From assembly GCA_016284315.1 (NCBI GenBank), contig JAEEOO010000033.1:27664-91663 (forward strand): a stretch of DNA of 64,000 bases. Direction: 5' to 3'. Positions 56,245 to 64,000 of this stretch are shown piece after piece (the first letter of the stretch is position 1; every line of letters begins with the position of its first letter). Under the pieces are notes generated by a model. The model was given only the letters and a program-made list of their open reading frames with translations. It was not told the DNA's origin and made no database searches. The stretch is from Lachnospiraceae bacterium (GTDB lineage Bacteria; Bacillota; Clostridia; Lachnospirales; Lachnospiraceae). The translations under genes were made by a program, and so were the position numbers.

Positions 56245-57147
56245 TCAATCCTTAAGTCCTGAACTTGCCATTGTCTCAAGGATCTGGCTCTCAGAGAAAA
56301 CGAAAGTCAAGATAGGAACTATCATAACTACTACAAGTACCGCTGCGCCCTGACCGGTTCTTGCGATACCGCCGGCCTGGATCTGCTGAAGTGCGAATAC
56401 CAGTGTCTTTCTCTCCTCTGAATAGATGTATGTTGATGCCCTGTTGTTCCAAAGACCCTGCACTGAGAAGATGATAAGTGTCATCCATGCAGGCTTAACG
56501 TTGGGCATTACGATCTGGAAGAATACCTTCCACTCATTTGCGCCGTCGATCTTAGCTGCTTCAATAAGTGAAGTAGGAAGACCTTCCATGAACTGCTTCA
56601 TAAGGAAGAATCCGATAGGTGAAGCAAATGCGGGAATGATGATGGCCCAATAGGTGTCGATCCAACCAAGCTTATTAATAAGGATGTAGTTGGGAATACC
56701 TGTTACATAGTATGAGAACATCATTGCAACGGTAACCAGTTTAAAGAACGTCTTTGCTCCGGGGAATTCATACTTTGCAAGTACGAAAGCACCCATTGAA
56801 GCGATGATAAGATGTCCTGCAGTACCTACTACTGTAATAAATACAGTATTGAAAAGGTATCTGGAGAATGTAACCCAGGATTTACCCATGGTTACGAAGA
56901 GGTCTGCAAAGTTGTCCATTGTAGGGTTCTTTGCAAATACTCTGGGCGGGAACATAAAAAGCTCATCAAGAGGCTTTAATGCTGCGTTCACCGCATATAC
57001 GATAGGGAATACCATTATCATAGCTACCAGGAGCAGGAATATGTAGAGAGCGACGTCTCCGGCAATTGACCTGTTGGGCTTTCTCTTTTTCACAAGAGGC
57101 TTACGATAAGGTTTTTCTTCAATTTCAATCTTTCTCTTTTTACTCAT
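56245..57147 (-). CDS. Sugar ABC transporter permease, MalG type (second importer)
   Basis: The 300-residue protein has six membrane helices after a basic N-terminus (KRKIEIEEKPYRKPLVKKRK), and the EAA loop LIEAAKIDGANEWKVFFQIVM. The C-terminal end (ESQILETMASSGLKD) is usual for the family. It overlaps nothing but lies 2 bases after its partner and 38 bases before the NHL gene. Confidence 0.9.
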   Translation of the reverse strand: MSKKRKIEIEEKPYRKPLVKKRKPNRSIAGDVALYIFLLLVAMIMVFPIVYAVNAALKPLDELFMFPPRVFAKNPTMDNFADLFVTMGKSWVTFSRYLFNTVFITVVGTAGHLIIASMGAFVLAKYEFPGAKTFFKLVTVAMMFSYYVTGIPNYILINKLGWIDTYWAIIIPAFASPIGFFLMKQFMEGLPTSLIEAAKIDGANEWKVFFQIVMPNVKPAWMTLIIFSVQGLWNNRASTYIYSEERKTLVFALQQIQAGGIARTGQGAAVLVVVMIVPILTFVFSESQILETMASSGLKD

Positions 57148-57149
57148 TG

Positions 57150-58100
57150 TCAGGTTCCTACTCTTCTCAGTAAACTCTGAATTGCTTTATTGGTAAGTAT
57201 CATCATTAAGAAAAGGATGGTTGCGATAGCGCAAGCATAACCCATTTCAAATCTGGTGAAACCGTAGTCGAAAAGGTGTGTTACGATGGTTCTTGCTGCG
57301 TAGTCCGTTGAAGGATATCCGCAGAGCTGCATGGTAACGTCGCAGACACCGAATGCCTGTGTGATGGACATAACCGCACCGAACATGAGCATGGGCTTCA
57401 TGCTGGGGAGGGTGATGAACCAAAGTTCCTGCCAACGGTTCCTAACACCATCCATGTAACCTGCCTCATACTGTGCTCGGTCTACACCCTGAAGTCCGGC
57501 TACGAAGGAAAGGAATCCTTGTCCAAGACTCATCCAGAGGATGACCACCATACAGATGGGAAGCATATATTTCGGATTGGTGAACCAGTAAATAGGTGTA
57601 TCAATGATACCGATGTTCATGAGAAAAGCGTTTGCATATCCGTATGCATCACCTCTGAAGAATACAGAGAAGATAACGAATACGTTAGCTGCAATTGAAG
57701 GTGCGTAGAAAACTACGACCGCAACGCTTCGAACCCATCTGGGTAATTCGTTGATAAGCCACGCGAACAGGAAGGACATTATGTACCCCAGCGGTCCCGT
57801 GACGACCGCTATGATCAACGTGTTCTTGATACCTATAAGGAAGATGTCATCTTCAAGTATCAAACTTATGTAGTTGTTAAGACCGATGAATCTCGGTGAC
57901 TCAAGTACGTTGTAGTACGTGAAACTGAAATAAATTGAAGCCACAACCGGGAATACGTTAAACATCGTAAACAGGATTGCGTAGGGAGCAAGGAAAATGT
58001 AACAGTTCTTGCTGACCTTCATCTTCTTCAGCGCCACTTGCGCATTGTGCTTGCGGAGCTGGAAGTACTTTTTAAAATAACTGTCCTTTTGTTCTTTCAT
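57150..58100 (-). CDS. Sugar ABC transporter permease, MalF type (second importer)
   Basis: The 316-residue protein has six membrane helices and the EAA loop YEAGYMDGVRNRWQELWFIT. GLQGVDRAQYEAGYMDG shows a glycine in place of the usual second Ala. It follows the fused solute receptor gene by 20 bases. The LacF/UgpA-like family is clear; the substrate is not. Confidence 0.9.
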   Translation of the reverse strand: MKEQKDSYFKKYFQLRKHNAQVALKKMKVSKNCYIFLAPYAILFTMFNVFPVVASIYFSFTYYNVLESPRFIGLNNYISLILEDDIFLIGIKNTLIIAVVTGPLGYIMSFLFAWLINELPRWVRSVAVVVFYAPSIAANVFVIFSVFFRGDAYGYANAFLMNIGIIDTPIYWFTNPKYMLPICMVVILWMSLGQGFLSFVAGLQGVDRAQYEAGYMDGVRNRWQELWFITLPSMKPMLMFGAVMSITQAFGVCDVTMQLCGYPSTDYAARTIVTHLFDYGFTRFEMGYACAIATILFLMMILTNKAIQSLLRRVGT

Positions 58101-58120
58101 GTTCTTCCTCTTTTGCAGTA

Positions 58121-61084
58121 CTATTCTTCTGCCTCGTAAATAGGCATTCCGAACTCTTTACGTTTCTTTGTGATCTCCTCATCGATCTTGATCGAGTAGT
58201 CGATGATGGTCTCTCGCCTGTCGTCCTTATCGTTTATACACTTACGAACTGCGTTAGCGATGTGACGTCCGGTGTAGTATCCGCCGGGTACCTCTCTGAT
58301 ACCGGTTGTCTGATCCCACTGTGCTGCAAGAACTTCGATGTTATCTACGCTCCAGGAGAGCTGTGCGAATGCATCTCTGTTTGCGGTGTTGTATCTTGCG
58401 GATGCACCGAGGAGAGCCTCGATCTCACGTCCGAAACGTACCTGTGTATCTACTGAAGCCCACCACTTCATGAACTCCCATGCATTAAGTCTTGCCTCTT
58501 CTGTAGTTGCAAGCATCATGGTTGCGTTTCCGCTGATGAAGTCTGTTCTGTCGATGTAAGTGTTGCCGTTCTCATCTACCTTCTCGGTTCCGGGGATGAG
58601 AGTGAAGTCCCAAAGACCTCTGATCTCAGGTGCGGATACCTGTAAGGTGTTGTAGGTTGAGTAGGACATGATGCCAAGAGGCATCTCTCCTGAACGGAAA
58701 CGGCTTACGAAGTCGAAGTAAACAGGGCATCCGTAGTCGTTGAAGTAGGTTACGTAATCATCAAATGCCTTGATGCCTGCCTCAGTATCAACTGCGGTCT
58801 TGGTTCCTTCTTCGTTGTACATATCTCCGCCGTACTGGTAGAGAAGTGTGAAGTACAGTGAAAGGTCGGGAGCGTTGGAAGCAACCGCTGTGGTGGCACC
58901 TGCGCTTGATGAGCTTCCGCCTGCACTGGGAAGTCCGATTGCAAGGTTGTTACCCTGGATGGTAGGAAGCATTTCGATAAGATCCTGCCATGTATTGGGA
59001 ACCTCAAGTTCAAGTTCCTCTAAGATATCTTTGCGGTAGAACAAAACGTTGAATGACTGCTGTTCGGGGACCGCATAAATTGCGCCGTCAAGTTTGTACT
59101 GTTCGTATGAGCTCTCGGAATAATGTGAAAGTACTTCTTCATATCCCTCGAACTGGGTAATGTCAACTGCGGCATGACGAAGTGCGTAGTTAACAGGCTG
59201 GTCTGCACCGACTGAAAGAACTACATCAGGTCCTCTTCCGGCAAGTACGGCGTTAAGAAGTGCACCGCCGTCTACGATCTCTACGTTAACCTTAACTCCG
59301 GTCTCGGGAGTAAAGTCATCGTCGATCATTGACTTAAGGATGGTTCCCTGATCACGTCCGGTGATAACCCAAACCTTAACTGCATCCTTTGCTTCGCCGC
59401 CTTCATATACATCTCCGACTGAGTTGTAATCTACGAAGAAGGAAGCAACGAAGGATTTGATCTCGTGCCATGCTGACTTAAAGAAGTTAGTCTTCTCTTT
59501 CTTGGGCTGTACGTCAGTACCTGAGATAACAAGGTAATCAACGTCAAGCTTTGTCTCACTCATATTGAGTGCTGCAGTACCAAGTGCAGTGATATTATCC
59601 TTGAATGTTGTAAACTCAAGAGTGATCTTGTTGGGTTTCTTTACGAATCTTTCAAGCTGCTGAGCAAGAGTCTGTGCACTTGCGATGTTGTCAGCTTTCT
59701 GTCCGCTGTATGCAACAGCCTCATCTACGATAGAGAATAGTCTCTTTGATTCAAGATCCATAGCTTCGATAACTTCGGGATATGCTGTCTGGATATTGTA
59801 ATCACGGAACTGATCGGGTGTTGCACCTGTATAAACAAGAAGTCTTCTGTATACCTGGTTTAATCTGTAGGTTGAGCTCTCAAGTTCTGAAAGGATAGGT
59901 CCTACTCCTCCGAGAGTAGCCTCAAGCCTAATGGTATGTGTACCCTTTGTAAGGTAGATGTTGTAAGGAACTCCGTTCTCGTCTGCGAGATCTTTGCACT
60001 CCCAATCGTTCTTGTACTCAAAAGGTACTGATTCCAGTTCTTCGAAAGGAACTTCGCCATCGATAAGAACTTTACGGTTGGATACGCTTCCTCGTGCATA
60101 GTTCTGACGAGCCTTAACCATGATGTTGTAGTATCCATCATCGGGAACTTCAAATTCCCACTCGATCCACATGCCGTTGCTTCTCCAAGCTTCTCCGCCT
60201 ACATAGTTGAGAACGGTGTAGGTTACGCTGCTGGGTGAAGTTGTAGGTGAGGATCTGTCAAACTTTGCGTAAAGTGAAGACTCAGATCTTCTTGTTGAAT
60301 CTTCTCCTTCAACTTTCTGATAGTATCCGGTAACTTCTGCGCTGGTATTTGCTGCAGGAACAGAAGCGATATATTCTTCGTAAGTCTTGTTCTCGGTGAT
60401 AGCCTTGAGCTGAAGTTTCTTAATAGCTACAGGCTCGTTCTCTGCTGAAAGGGTTAAAGTATTTTCTCCCTTATTGAAGTAGAACATGTAAGGATCTTTT
60501 TCATATCCTCTGTCATCTTCAAAGTAAGCTGACTGCCAGTCAAAGACTTCAACCTGTGTAGGTCTGATCTCGTTGCCCTGGTTATCAACCTTTACAGGGC
60601 CCTTGTCGGTCCAGATCCTGGAAAACTCGATGCTCATTGCATCTTCGAAAGGAAGCTCATCATTGATGAGAACCTTTCTCTCGGCTGCCACGCCTCTGGA
60701 CTCTTCAGCAAGGTACTCCATGTAAAGATTGTAGAAACCTTCTTCAGGAACATTTACCGTCCAGGTAACTGTTGAACCGGTTCCTGTGTGAAGCGCCTTA
60801 GACGCTCCTTCCAAATTGCTTACCTCCTTGACTTCACCGTCGGATGTGTAAGAGAAAAGATCTACATCCACATCCTTATCCGGTAAAGCACCACCCTCAT
60901 GAGAAGCAATATATTTGGCATAAGTGCCCTTTCTCTCTGTACCCTCAACCTCTTCGGTAAGATCGACTCCCGCATATTTGTCATGGAAGTCTGAAATCTT
61001 TCTTCTTGAGAGCAGAACGCATAAAACAATGATGGCTGCGACTGCTATAACCGCTATTAATACTTTCTTAAAAGTTTTGTTCAT
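58121..61084 (-). CDS. Solute-binding receptor fused to two carbohydrate-binding-like domains
   Basis: The 987-residue protein is held by an uncleaved N-terminal helix (about 6-26; its Cys lacks a good lipobox). Two similar beta-sandwich units follow (about 45-235 and 250-405), with YNLYMEYLAEESRGVAAERK and YNIMVKARQNYARGSVSNRK, resembling CBM35-like modules. A helical linker (about 410-500) leads to a type 1 solute-binding domain (about 570-960; PDVVLSVGADQPVNYALRHA, NVLFYRKDILEELELEVPNT). Ordinary receptors have 400-450 residues. The fusion would capture the polymer and pass oligosaccharides to the permeases at 57150 and 56245. CGGAGG precedes the ATG. Confidence 0.87.
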   Translation of the reverse strand: MNKTFKKVLIAVIAVAAIIVLCVLLSRRKISDFHDKYAGVDLTEEVEGTERKGTYAKYIASHEGGALPDKDVDVDLFSYTSDGEVKEVSNLEGASKALHTGTGSTVTWTVNVPEEGFYNLYMEYLAEESRGVAAERKVLINDELPFEDAMSIEFSRIWTDKGPVKVDNQGNEIRPTQVEVFDWQSAYFEDDRGYEKDPYMFYFNKGENTLTLSAENEPVAIKKLQLKAITENKTYEEYIASVPAANTSAEVTGYYQKVEGEDSTRRSESSLYAKFDRSSPTTSPSSVTYTVLNYVGGEAWRSNGMWIEWEFEVPDDGYYNIMVKARQNYARGSVSNRKVLIDGEVPFEELESVPFEYKNDWECKDLADENGVPYNIYLTKGTHTIRLEATLGGVGPILSELESSTYRLNQVYRRLLVYTGATPDQFRDYNIQTAYPEVIEAMDLESKRLFSIVDEAVAYSGQKADNIASAQTLAQQLERFVKKPNKITLEFTTFKDNITALGTAALNMSETKLDVDYLVISGTDVQPKKEKTNFFKSAWHEIKSFVASFFVDYNSVGDVYEGGEAKDAVKVWVITGRDQGTILKSMIDDDFTPETGVKVNVEIVDGGALLNAVLAGRGPDVVLSVGADQPVNYALRHAAVDITQFEGYEEVLSHYSESSYEQYKLDGAIYAVPEQQSFNVLFYRKDILEELELEVPNTWQDLIEMLPTIQGNNLAIGLPSAGGSSSSAGATTAVASNAPDLSLYFTLLYQYGGDMYNEEGTKTAVDTEAGIKAFDDYVTYFNDYGCPVYFDFVSRFRSGEMPLGIMSYSTYNTLQVSAPEIRGLWDFTLIPGTEKVDENGNTYIDRTDFISGNATMMLATTEEARLNAWEFMKWWASVDTQVRFGREIEALLGASARYNTANRDAFAQLSWSVDNIEVLAAQWDQTTGIREVPGGYYTGRHIANAVRKCINDKDDRRETIIDYSIKIDEEITKKRKEFGMPIYEAEE

Positions 61085-61107
61085 CTCGTCCTCCGGTGCC
61101 TTATCTT

Positions 61108-61119
61108 ACAGGCGCCTGT
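61108..61119. repeat. 12-base perfect palindrome
   Basis: ACAGGCGCCTGT lies 24 bases upstream of the receptor ATG, between the xylanase and receptor genes. Operator or hairpin function is possible; it is too short to decide. Confidence 0.3.
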
Positions 61120-61148
61120 TAATTATTCTTTGATTTATTATTCCTTAT

Positions 61149-62591
61149 TTATTCCGTTTCAGTGAAAACATAAAAGCAAGGCTTTGGTTCGTAGTTCTGA
61201 TCAAACAGAAGTGGCATCTGCGGAAGTCCGCTTGTGTTTCCGCCTCCGACGTTCGATCTTGACTGTAGCCAGGAATAATGATCAACTGTTCCCCAAAATG
61301 TTATGCCCGATACTTCACAGTCATCCAAACCATTTATGTAATTCAGGCTTTGATAAATCTTCTTATATCTTTCCGCCAGTCTTTCGTTTTCCGCATCTGC
61401 CGTATCGGCTGTACCGTCGTACTCATCACTGGCGCTGATATCAAGTTCTGTTATTTGGACCTTACCGACTATCCCGCAATACTTGAAAGCCGCGTCCTGG
61501 ATCTCAACGAAGGAAGGTGAATCCATTCCGTAATGCCCCTGCATTCCCATGGCAGAGATCCTTGTTCCCTCTCCGGGAGCACCTTCCGCATCCTTGATCT
61601 CTTTAAGGAGCTTTGCGATGCCGTTTCTCTTTACCATGCTGCATTCGTTGTAGTCGTTGTAGTAAAGTTCCAAATCCTCGGGAGCATATTTGTTGGCGTA
61701 TTTGAAAGCGTTGATAATGAACTCGTTGCTTTGATATACATGCCACCAGCTGGAATTGCTTCCGTGCCTGTCCTCGCTTAAGGATTCGTTTGGATTCTCA
61801 TTGTCGCTCCGGTAAGTACCGGTTCCGTCGCTTATGGCTTCGTTAACAACATCCCATCCGTAAAACAGGTCTTTGTATTTACTGTCCTCTCCCGTGAAGT
61901 GGGTTAAGACTGTTCTTATGTACCATTCAAGTCTCTTGTCCATCTCGCTTGCGGTTACATAAGGTTTGTTCTTGTCGTAATCTTCGTGGAAAAGCCACTC
62001 CGGTGTCTGTGAATGCCACACAAGAACATGGCCTCTGACTTTTATTTTTCGGTCAGGGTTCTCTTCGTTCCAGTCAAGGATCTTGTTGAGGATCTTTTCC
62101 GCTCTCGAATAATCCAGTTTAGGAACCACTATCTGCTCGCCGTTAAGCTCGGCCATTTCAGTACCGGGACAAGTTCCTACGCTGTAGCCCACCAGTGCGT
62201 CGGGCTTTAGCTCATTTCCCAGCGTGACCGATTCAAAGTGTGTTGTGATTATATCCCAGACTTTCGGGTCATCTATTTCCGATCCGGTTACCGCGCACCC
62301 TACAAAGCCTCCAAGCCTTTCCCGAACCGCATCCCTCAGGATGGCGTTTTCGTTCTTGCTTTCGCTTTCGTCTGATACGCTTCCGGCTGAATTATCATTT
62401 GTTGCTGTACCGTTTTCGGTGTTATTACCGGTACTTGTCTGATTTGCGTTCTCCTCAGTTTTTGTTTCGTTCTGAACCGGCTGAGGTGGCGTTTCGCCGC
62501 TGTTTCTACCGCCTGTACTGCATCCCGTCATGCACATTGCCGTCATGAGTCCAAGAGCTATAAACTTTTTGTAAGAGCTAAATTTGTGCAT
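61149..62591 (-). CDS. Lipoprotein GH10 endo-1,4-beta-xylanase
   Basis: The 480-residue protein has a lipobox MTGC (Cys24), a Thr/Asn/Glu/Ser-rich spacer (about 30-80) and a GH10 TIM barrel (about 85-478). The acid/base is Glu251 in WDVVNEAI and the nucleophile Glu382 in VQITELDIS; GHVLVWHSQTPEWLF (188-202) is also typical. It cleaves the xylan backbone at the cell surface, where it remains membrane-bound. CGGAG lies 9 bases ahead of the ATG. It is the first gene of the importer operon, divergent from the AraC gene. A long loop after Glu251 (about 255-290) is distinctive. Confidence 0.94.
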   Translation of the reverse strand: MHKFSSYKKFIALGLMTAMCMTGCSTGGRNSGETPPQPVQNETKTEENANQTSTGNNTENGTATNDNSAGSVSDESESKNENAILRDAVRERLGGFVGCAVTGSEIDDPKVWDIITTHFESVTLGNELKPDALVGYSVGTCPGTEMAELNGEQIVVPKLDYSRAEKILNKILDWNEENPDRKIKVRGHVLVWHSQTPEWLFHEDYDKNKPYVTASEMDKRLEWYIRTVLTHFTGEDSKYKDLFYGWDVVNEAISDGTGTYRSDNENPNESLSEDRHGSNSSWWHVYQSNEFIINAFKYANKYAPEDLELYYNDYNECSMVKRNGIAKLLKEIKDAEGAPGEGTRISAMGMQGHYGMDSPSFVEIQDAAFKYCGIVGKVQITELDISASDEYDGTADTADAENERLAERYKKIYQSLNYINGLDDCEVSGITFWGTVDHYSWLQSRSNVGGGNTSGLPQMPLLFDQNYEPKPCFYVFTETE

Positions 62592-62898
62592 AATGACATA
62601 CTCCGTCGCAAATTCTAAACATAGTATAAAATTTGCCCCCTTTTGGTGCTTATTATTTCGTGCGTCATACTACTCAAATTTTGCTATTCTCTTTTTTGTA
62701 CATTTAAGTACCAAAAGAAAGCGTTTTTTTGGTACAATTTCGACACGTTAATAGTTTTCATTTTGGGAATTTATGTTATAATGTGACCTATGGAGCAATT
62801 TCTGAGCAATAAATAGTTTAGAAATGATAGAAAGTCAGTTATCAATTTTTGCGTATAATAATAAGAAGTTTCTTAATAATTATAGAGAGAATTTTTAA
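62592..62898. promoter_or_regulatory. Divergent xylanase / AraC control region
   Basis: The 307 bases carry both promoters. On the plus strand an extended -10 (TGT TATAAT, hexamer 62777-62782) with TTTTCA (62755-62760) suits the AraC gene. On the minus strand TATACT (62623-62628) suits the xylanase operon, with no good -35, as for an activated promoter. An inverted repeat GTACCAAAA / TTTTGGTAC (62708-62716, 62727-62735) between them is a candidate operator. No small gene was seen. Confidence 0.5.
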
Positions 62899-63849
62899 AT
62901 GTCGTACACACCGGAAATACCTTCTGAGCAGTACTATTCAGCAAACAGCGATTGGACAGGCTCAAGGACCGTCAGCGACGGTCACGAAATAGTTGAATAT
63001 CCCGCAAAGAGTCTTCACAGAATCTGGTTGAACGAGCAGACATTCGGTTTTGAAGCCCACTGGCACTCGGCAATGGAGATCATTCTCCCCATCGAGAACA
63101 CTTATACAGTTACCTGTGGTACTGAAACTCATGTACTGAAGCCCTCGGACATATTGATAATCCCTCCCGGAGTAATCCACGAGATCACAGCTCCGCCTAC
63201 GGGACGAAGATTCATTTTCCTTTTAAATATCAGCGCAGCTACAAAGCTTAAGGGAAGCGCACGTATCATGTCCATCCTCTCCCACGCCCTTCTTATAACA
63301 AAGGAAAGTTCCTCTGGAGTCTATGATGACATATATACCATCCTTCTCCAGATGCGTAATGAATATTTCGGAAACAGCGAGTTCTCAGAACTTGCTATTC
63401 AGGCTCTTTTGTTAAAGCTTTTCATTACAATAGGTGAGAACTACACCCAGCAGGAGAACATTTTCTCCAGTGCTACTCCTACCAAGCGTAAGGAATATGT
63501 GGAACTCTTTAACGAGACCCTTGAATACATTGACAATCACTTTACGGAAGAACTTAGCCTTGGTGAGATTGCCGCAAATACAGGCTTCTCGAAGTTCCAT
63601 TTTTCGAGATTGTTCAAGCAATACACCAACTATAACTTCAGTGATTACCTGTGTTTCAGAAGGATCAAGGAAGCGGAAGCCCTTTTGGCAAGACCCGATG
63701 TTTCCATTACCGATGTTGCAATATCCTCCGGATTTTCCAGCATCTCCACCTTCAACAGATTGTTTAAACAACAAAAAGGCTGCTCTCCCAGTGAGTACAG
63801 GCGTCAGAATTCCAGCATGAAGAAAGACCCTCACAGGAGTAACCAGTAG
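62899..63849 (+). CDS. AraC family transcriptional regulator
   Basis: The 316-residue protein has an N-terminal cupin-type sensor domain (FEAHWHSAMEIILPIENT, then PSDILIIPPGVIHEI) and a C-terminal double helix-turn-helix (about 208-305): LGEIAANTGFSKFHFSRLFK and SITDVAISSGFSSISTFNRLF. It is of the sugar-sensing type and divergent from the xylanase operon, which it probably activates when xylo-oligosaccharides are present. The ribosome site AGAGAGA is moderate. Confidence 0.92.
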   Translation: MSYTPEIPSEQYYSANSDWTGSRTVSDGHEIVEYPAKSLHRIWLNEQTFGFEAHWHSAMEIILPIENTYTVTCGTETHVLKPSDILIIPPGVIHEITAPPTGRRFIFLLNISAATKLKGSARIMSILSHALLITKESSSGVYDDIYTILLQMRNEYFGNSEFSELAIQALLLKLFITIGENYTQQENIFSSATPTKRKEYVELFNETLEYIDNHFTEELSLGEIAANTGFSKFHFSRLFKQYTNYNFSDYLCFRRIKEAEALLARPDVSITDVAISSGFSSISTFNRLFKQQKGCSPSEYRRQNSSMKKDPHRSNQ

Positions 63850-63871
63850 TTATTGATCAAATATAAACATT

Positions 63872-63903
63872 AAAAAAGAACCGGTTTTCCGGTTCTTTTT
63901 TTG
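63872..63903. terminator. Bidirectional terminator between convergent genes
   Basis: AAAGAACCGG and CCGGTTCTTT pair around a TTTT loop, flanked by A and T tracts on both sides. Confidence 0.85.
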
Positions 63904-63913
63904 TATGTCATCT

Positions 63914-64000
63914 TTAATTGCTGTAAACAAAGTTCTTAAATATTGCTTTTCCGCCGGGTCTCTTTGTGGAGAACACGCAGAGAGCAAATCTATTACCCGT
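63914..64000 (-). CDS. C-terminal end of a minus-strand gene (start beyond window)
   Basis: A frame runs in from the right edge and stops at 63914. Its 28 residues end with FSTKRPGGKAIFKNFVYSN. This ending resembles that of some beta-sandwich glycoside hydrolases (GH43-like with a C-terminal lectin-like module), but it is too short to name. It stands just behind a terminator, which supports it as a true gene end. Confidence 0.55.
   Translation of the reverse strand, partial: TGNRFALCVFSTKRPGGKAIFKNFVYSN

Noticed and set aside
1..64000. tRNA, rRNA or known riboswitch
   Set aside because: Intergenic stretches are short and none showed a cloverleaf, rRNA segment or a riboswitch core that I could recognise by eye; a covariance search was not possible.

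Overview
The window reads as low-GC Gram-positive DNA from an anaerobic plant-fibre degrader, most likely a rumen or gut Lachnospiraceae of the Butyrivibrio/Pseudobutyrivibrio type. That placement is an inference. It rests on a cell-surface pectinase, lipoprotein-anchored and cytoplasmic xylan enzymes, a PPi-type phosphofructokinase, sugar ABC transporters with no ATPase of their own, strong GGAG ribosome sites and several Firmicutes-typical families (DUF4097, DUF1700/PadR, DUF975, YesL, DUF5696). No rRNA, tRNA, CRISPR array, phage or intact transposase was seen.

Layout. At 1-6457 (minus, running off the left edge) lies a giant secreted protein joining a CE8 pectin methylesterase to a PL9 pectate lyase, with a perfect cre-type catabolite operator upstream. 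It is divergent from a PPi-dependent phosphofructokinase (6868-8127, plus). At 8203-13625 (minus) a compact run encodes an EAL protein, a patatin, an AlkZ-like protein, a lipoprotein and a GNAT enzyme. At 13682-15703 is the PadR/DUF1700/DUF4097 envelope operon with a clear autoregulatory promoter. The plus strand at 15976-20156 holds a large EAL protein, a YesL-like protein and a small protein built of four copies of the FliM-type CheY-binding motif. At 20253-24995 is a 1580-residue surface protein. At 25352-30454 are a fucose-isomerase-like enzyme with its DUF4867 partner, and a two-component system with a DUF975 membrane protein. A decayed GH13 gene and a 141-bp inverted-repeat element occupy 30687-31205.

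The second half is two xylan loci, all on the minus strand up to 62591. In transcription order, 47497-31207 encodes an exporter (two HlyD-type lipoproteins, an FtsX-type permease, two ATPases) followed after only 22 bases by a cysteine-rich protein of unknown function, GH115 alpha-glucuronidase, GH3 xylosidase, xylulokinase and a second cysteine-rich paralogue. The other locus, 62591-47747, has a membrane-anchored GH10 xylanase, a carbohydrate-binding solute receptor with two permeases, an NHL/TPR protein, a YIP1 protein, a DUF5696 protein, two more permeases and a second solute receptor under its own promoter. A divergent AraC regulator (62899-63849) probably controls it.

Together: surface enzymes cut pectin and xylan; two ABC importers bring oligosaccharides in; cytoplasmic GH115 and GH3 remove glucuronic acid and release xylose; xylulokinase and PPi-phosphofructokinase feed the pentose phosphate pathway and glycolysis. 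The least explained items are the CheY-motif repeat protein (19776-20156), the pair of cysteine-rich proteins bracketing the GH115/GH3/xylB genes, and the dual-importer locus with its NHL, YIP1 and DUF5696 proteins.
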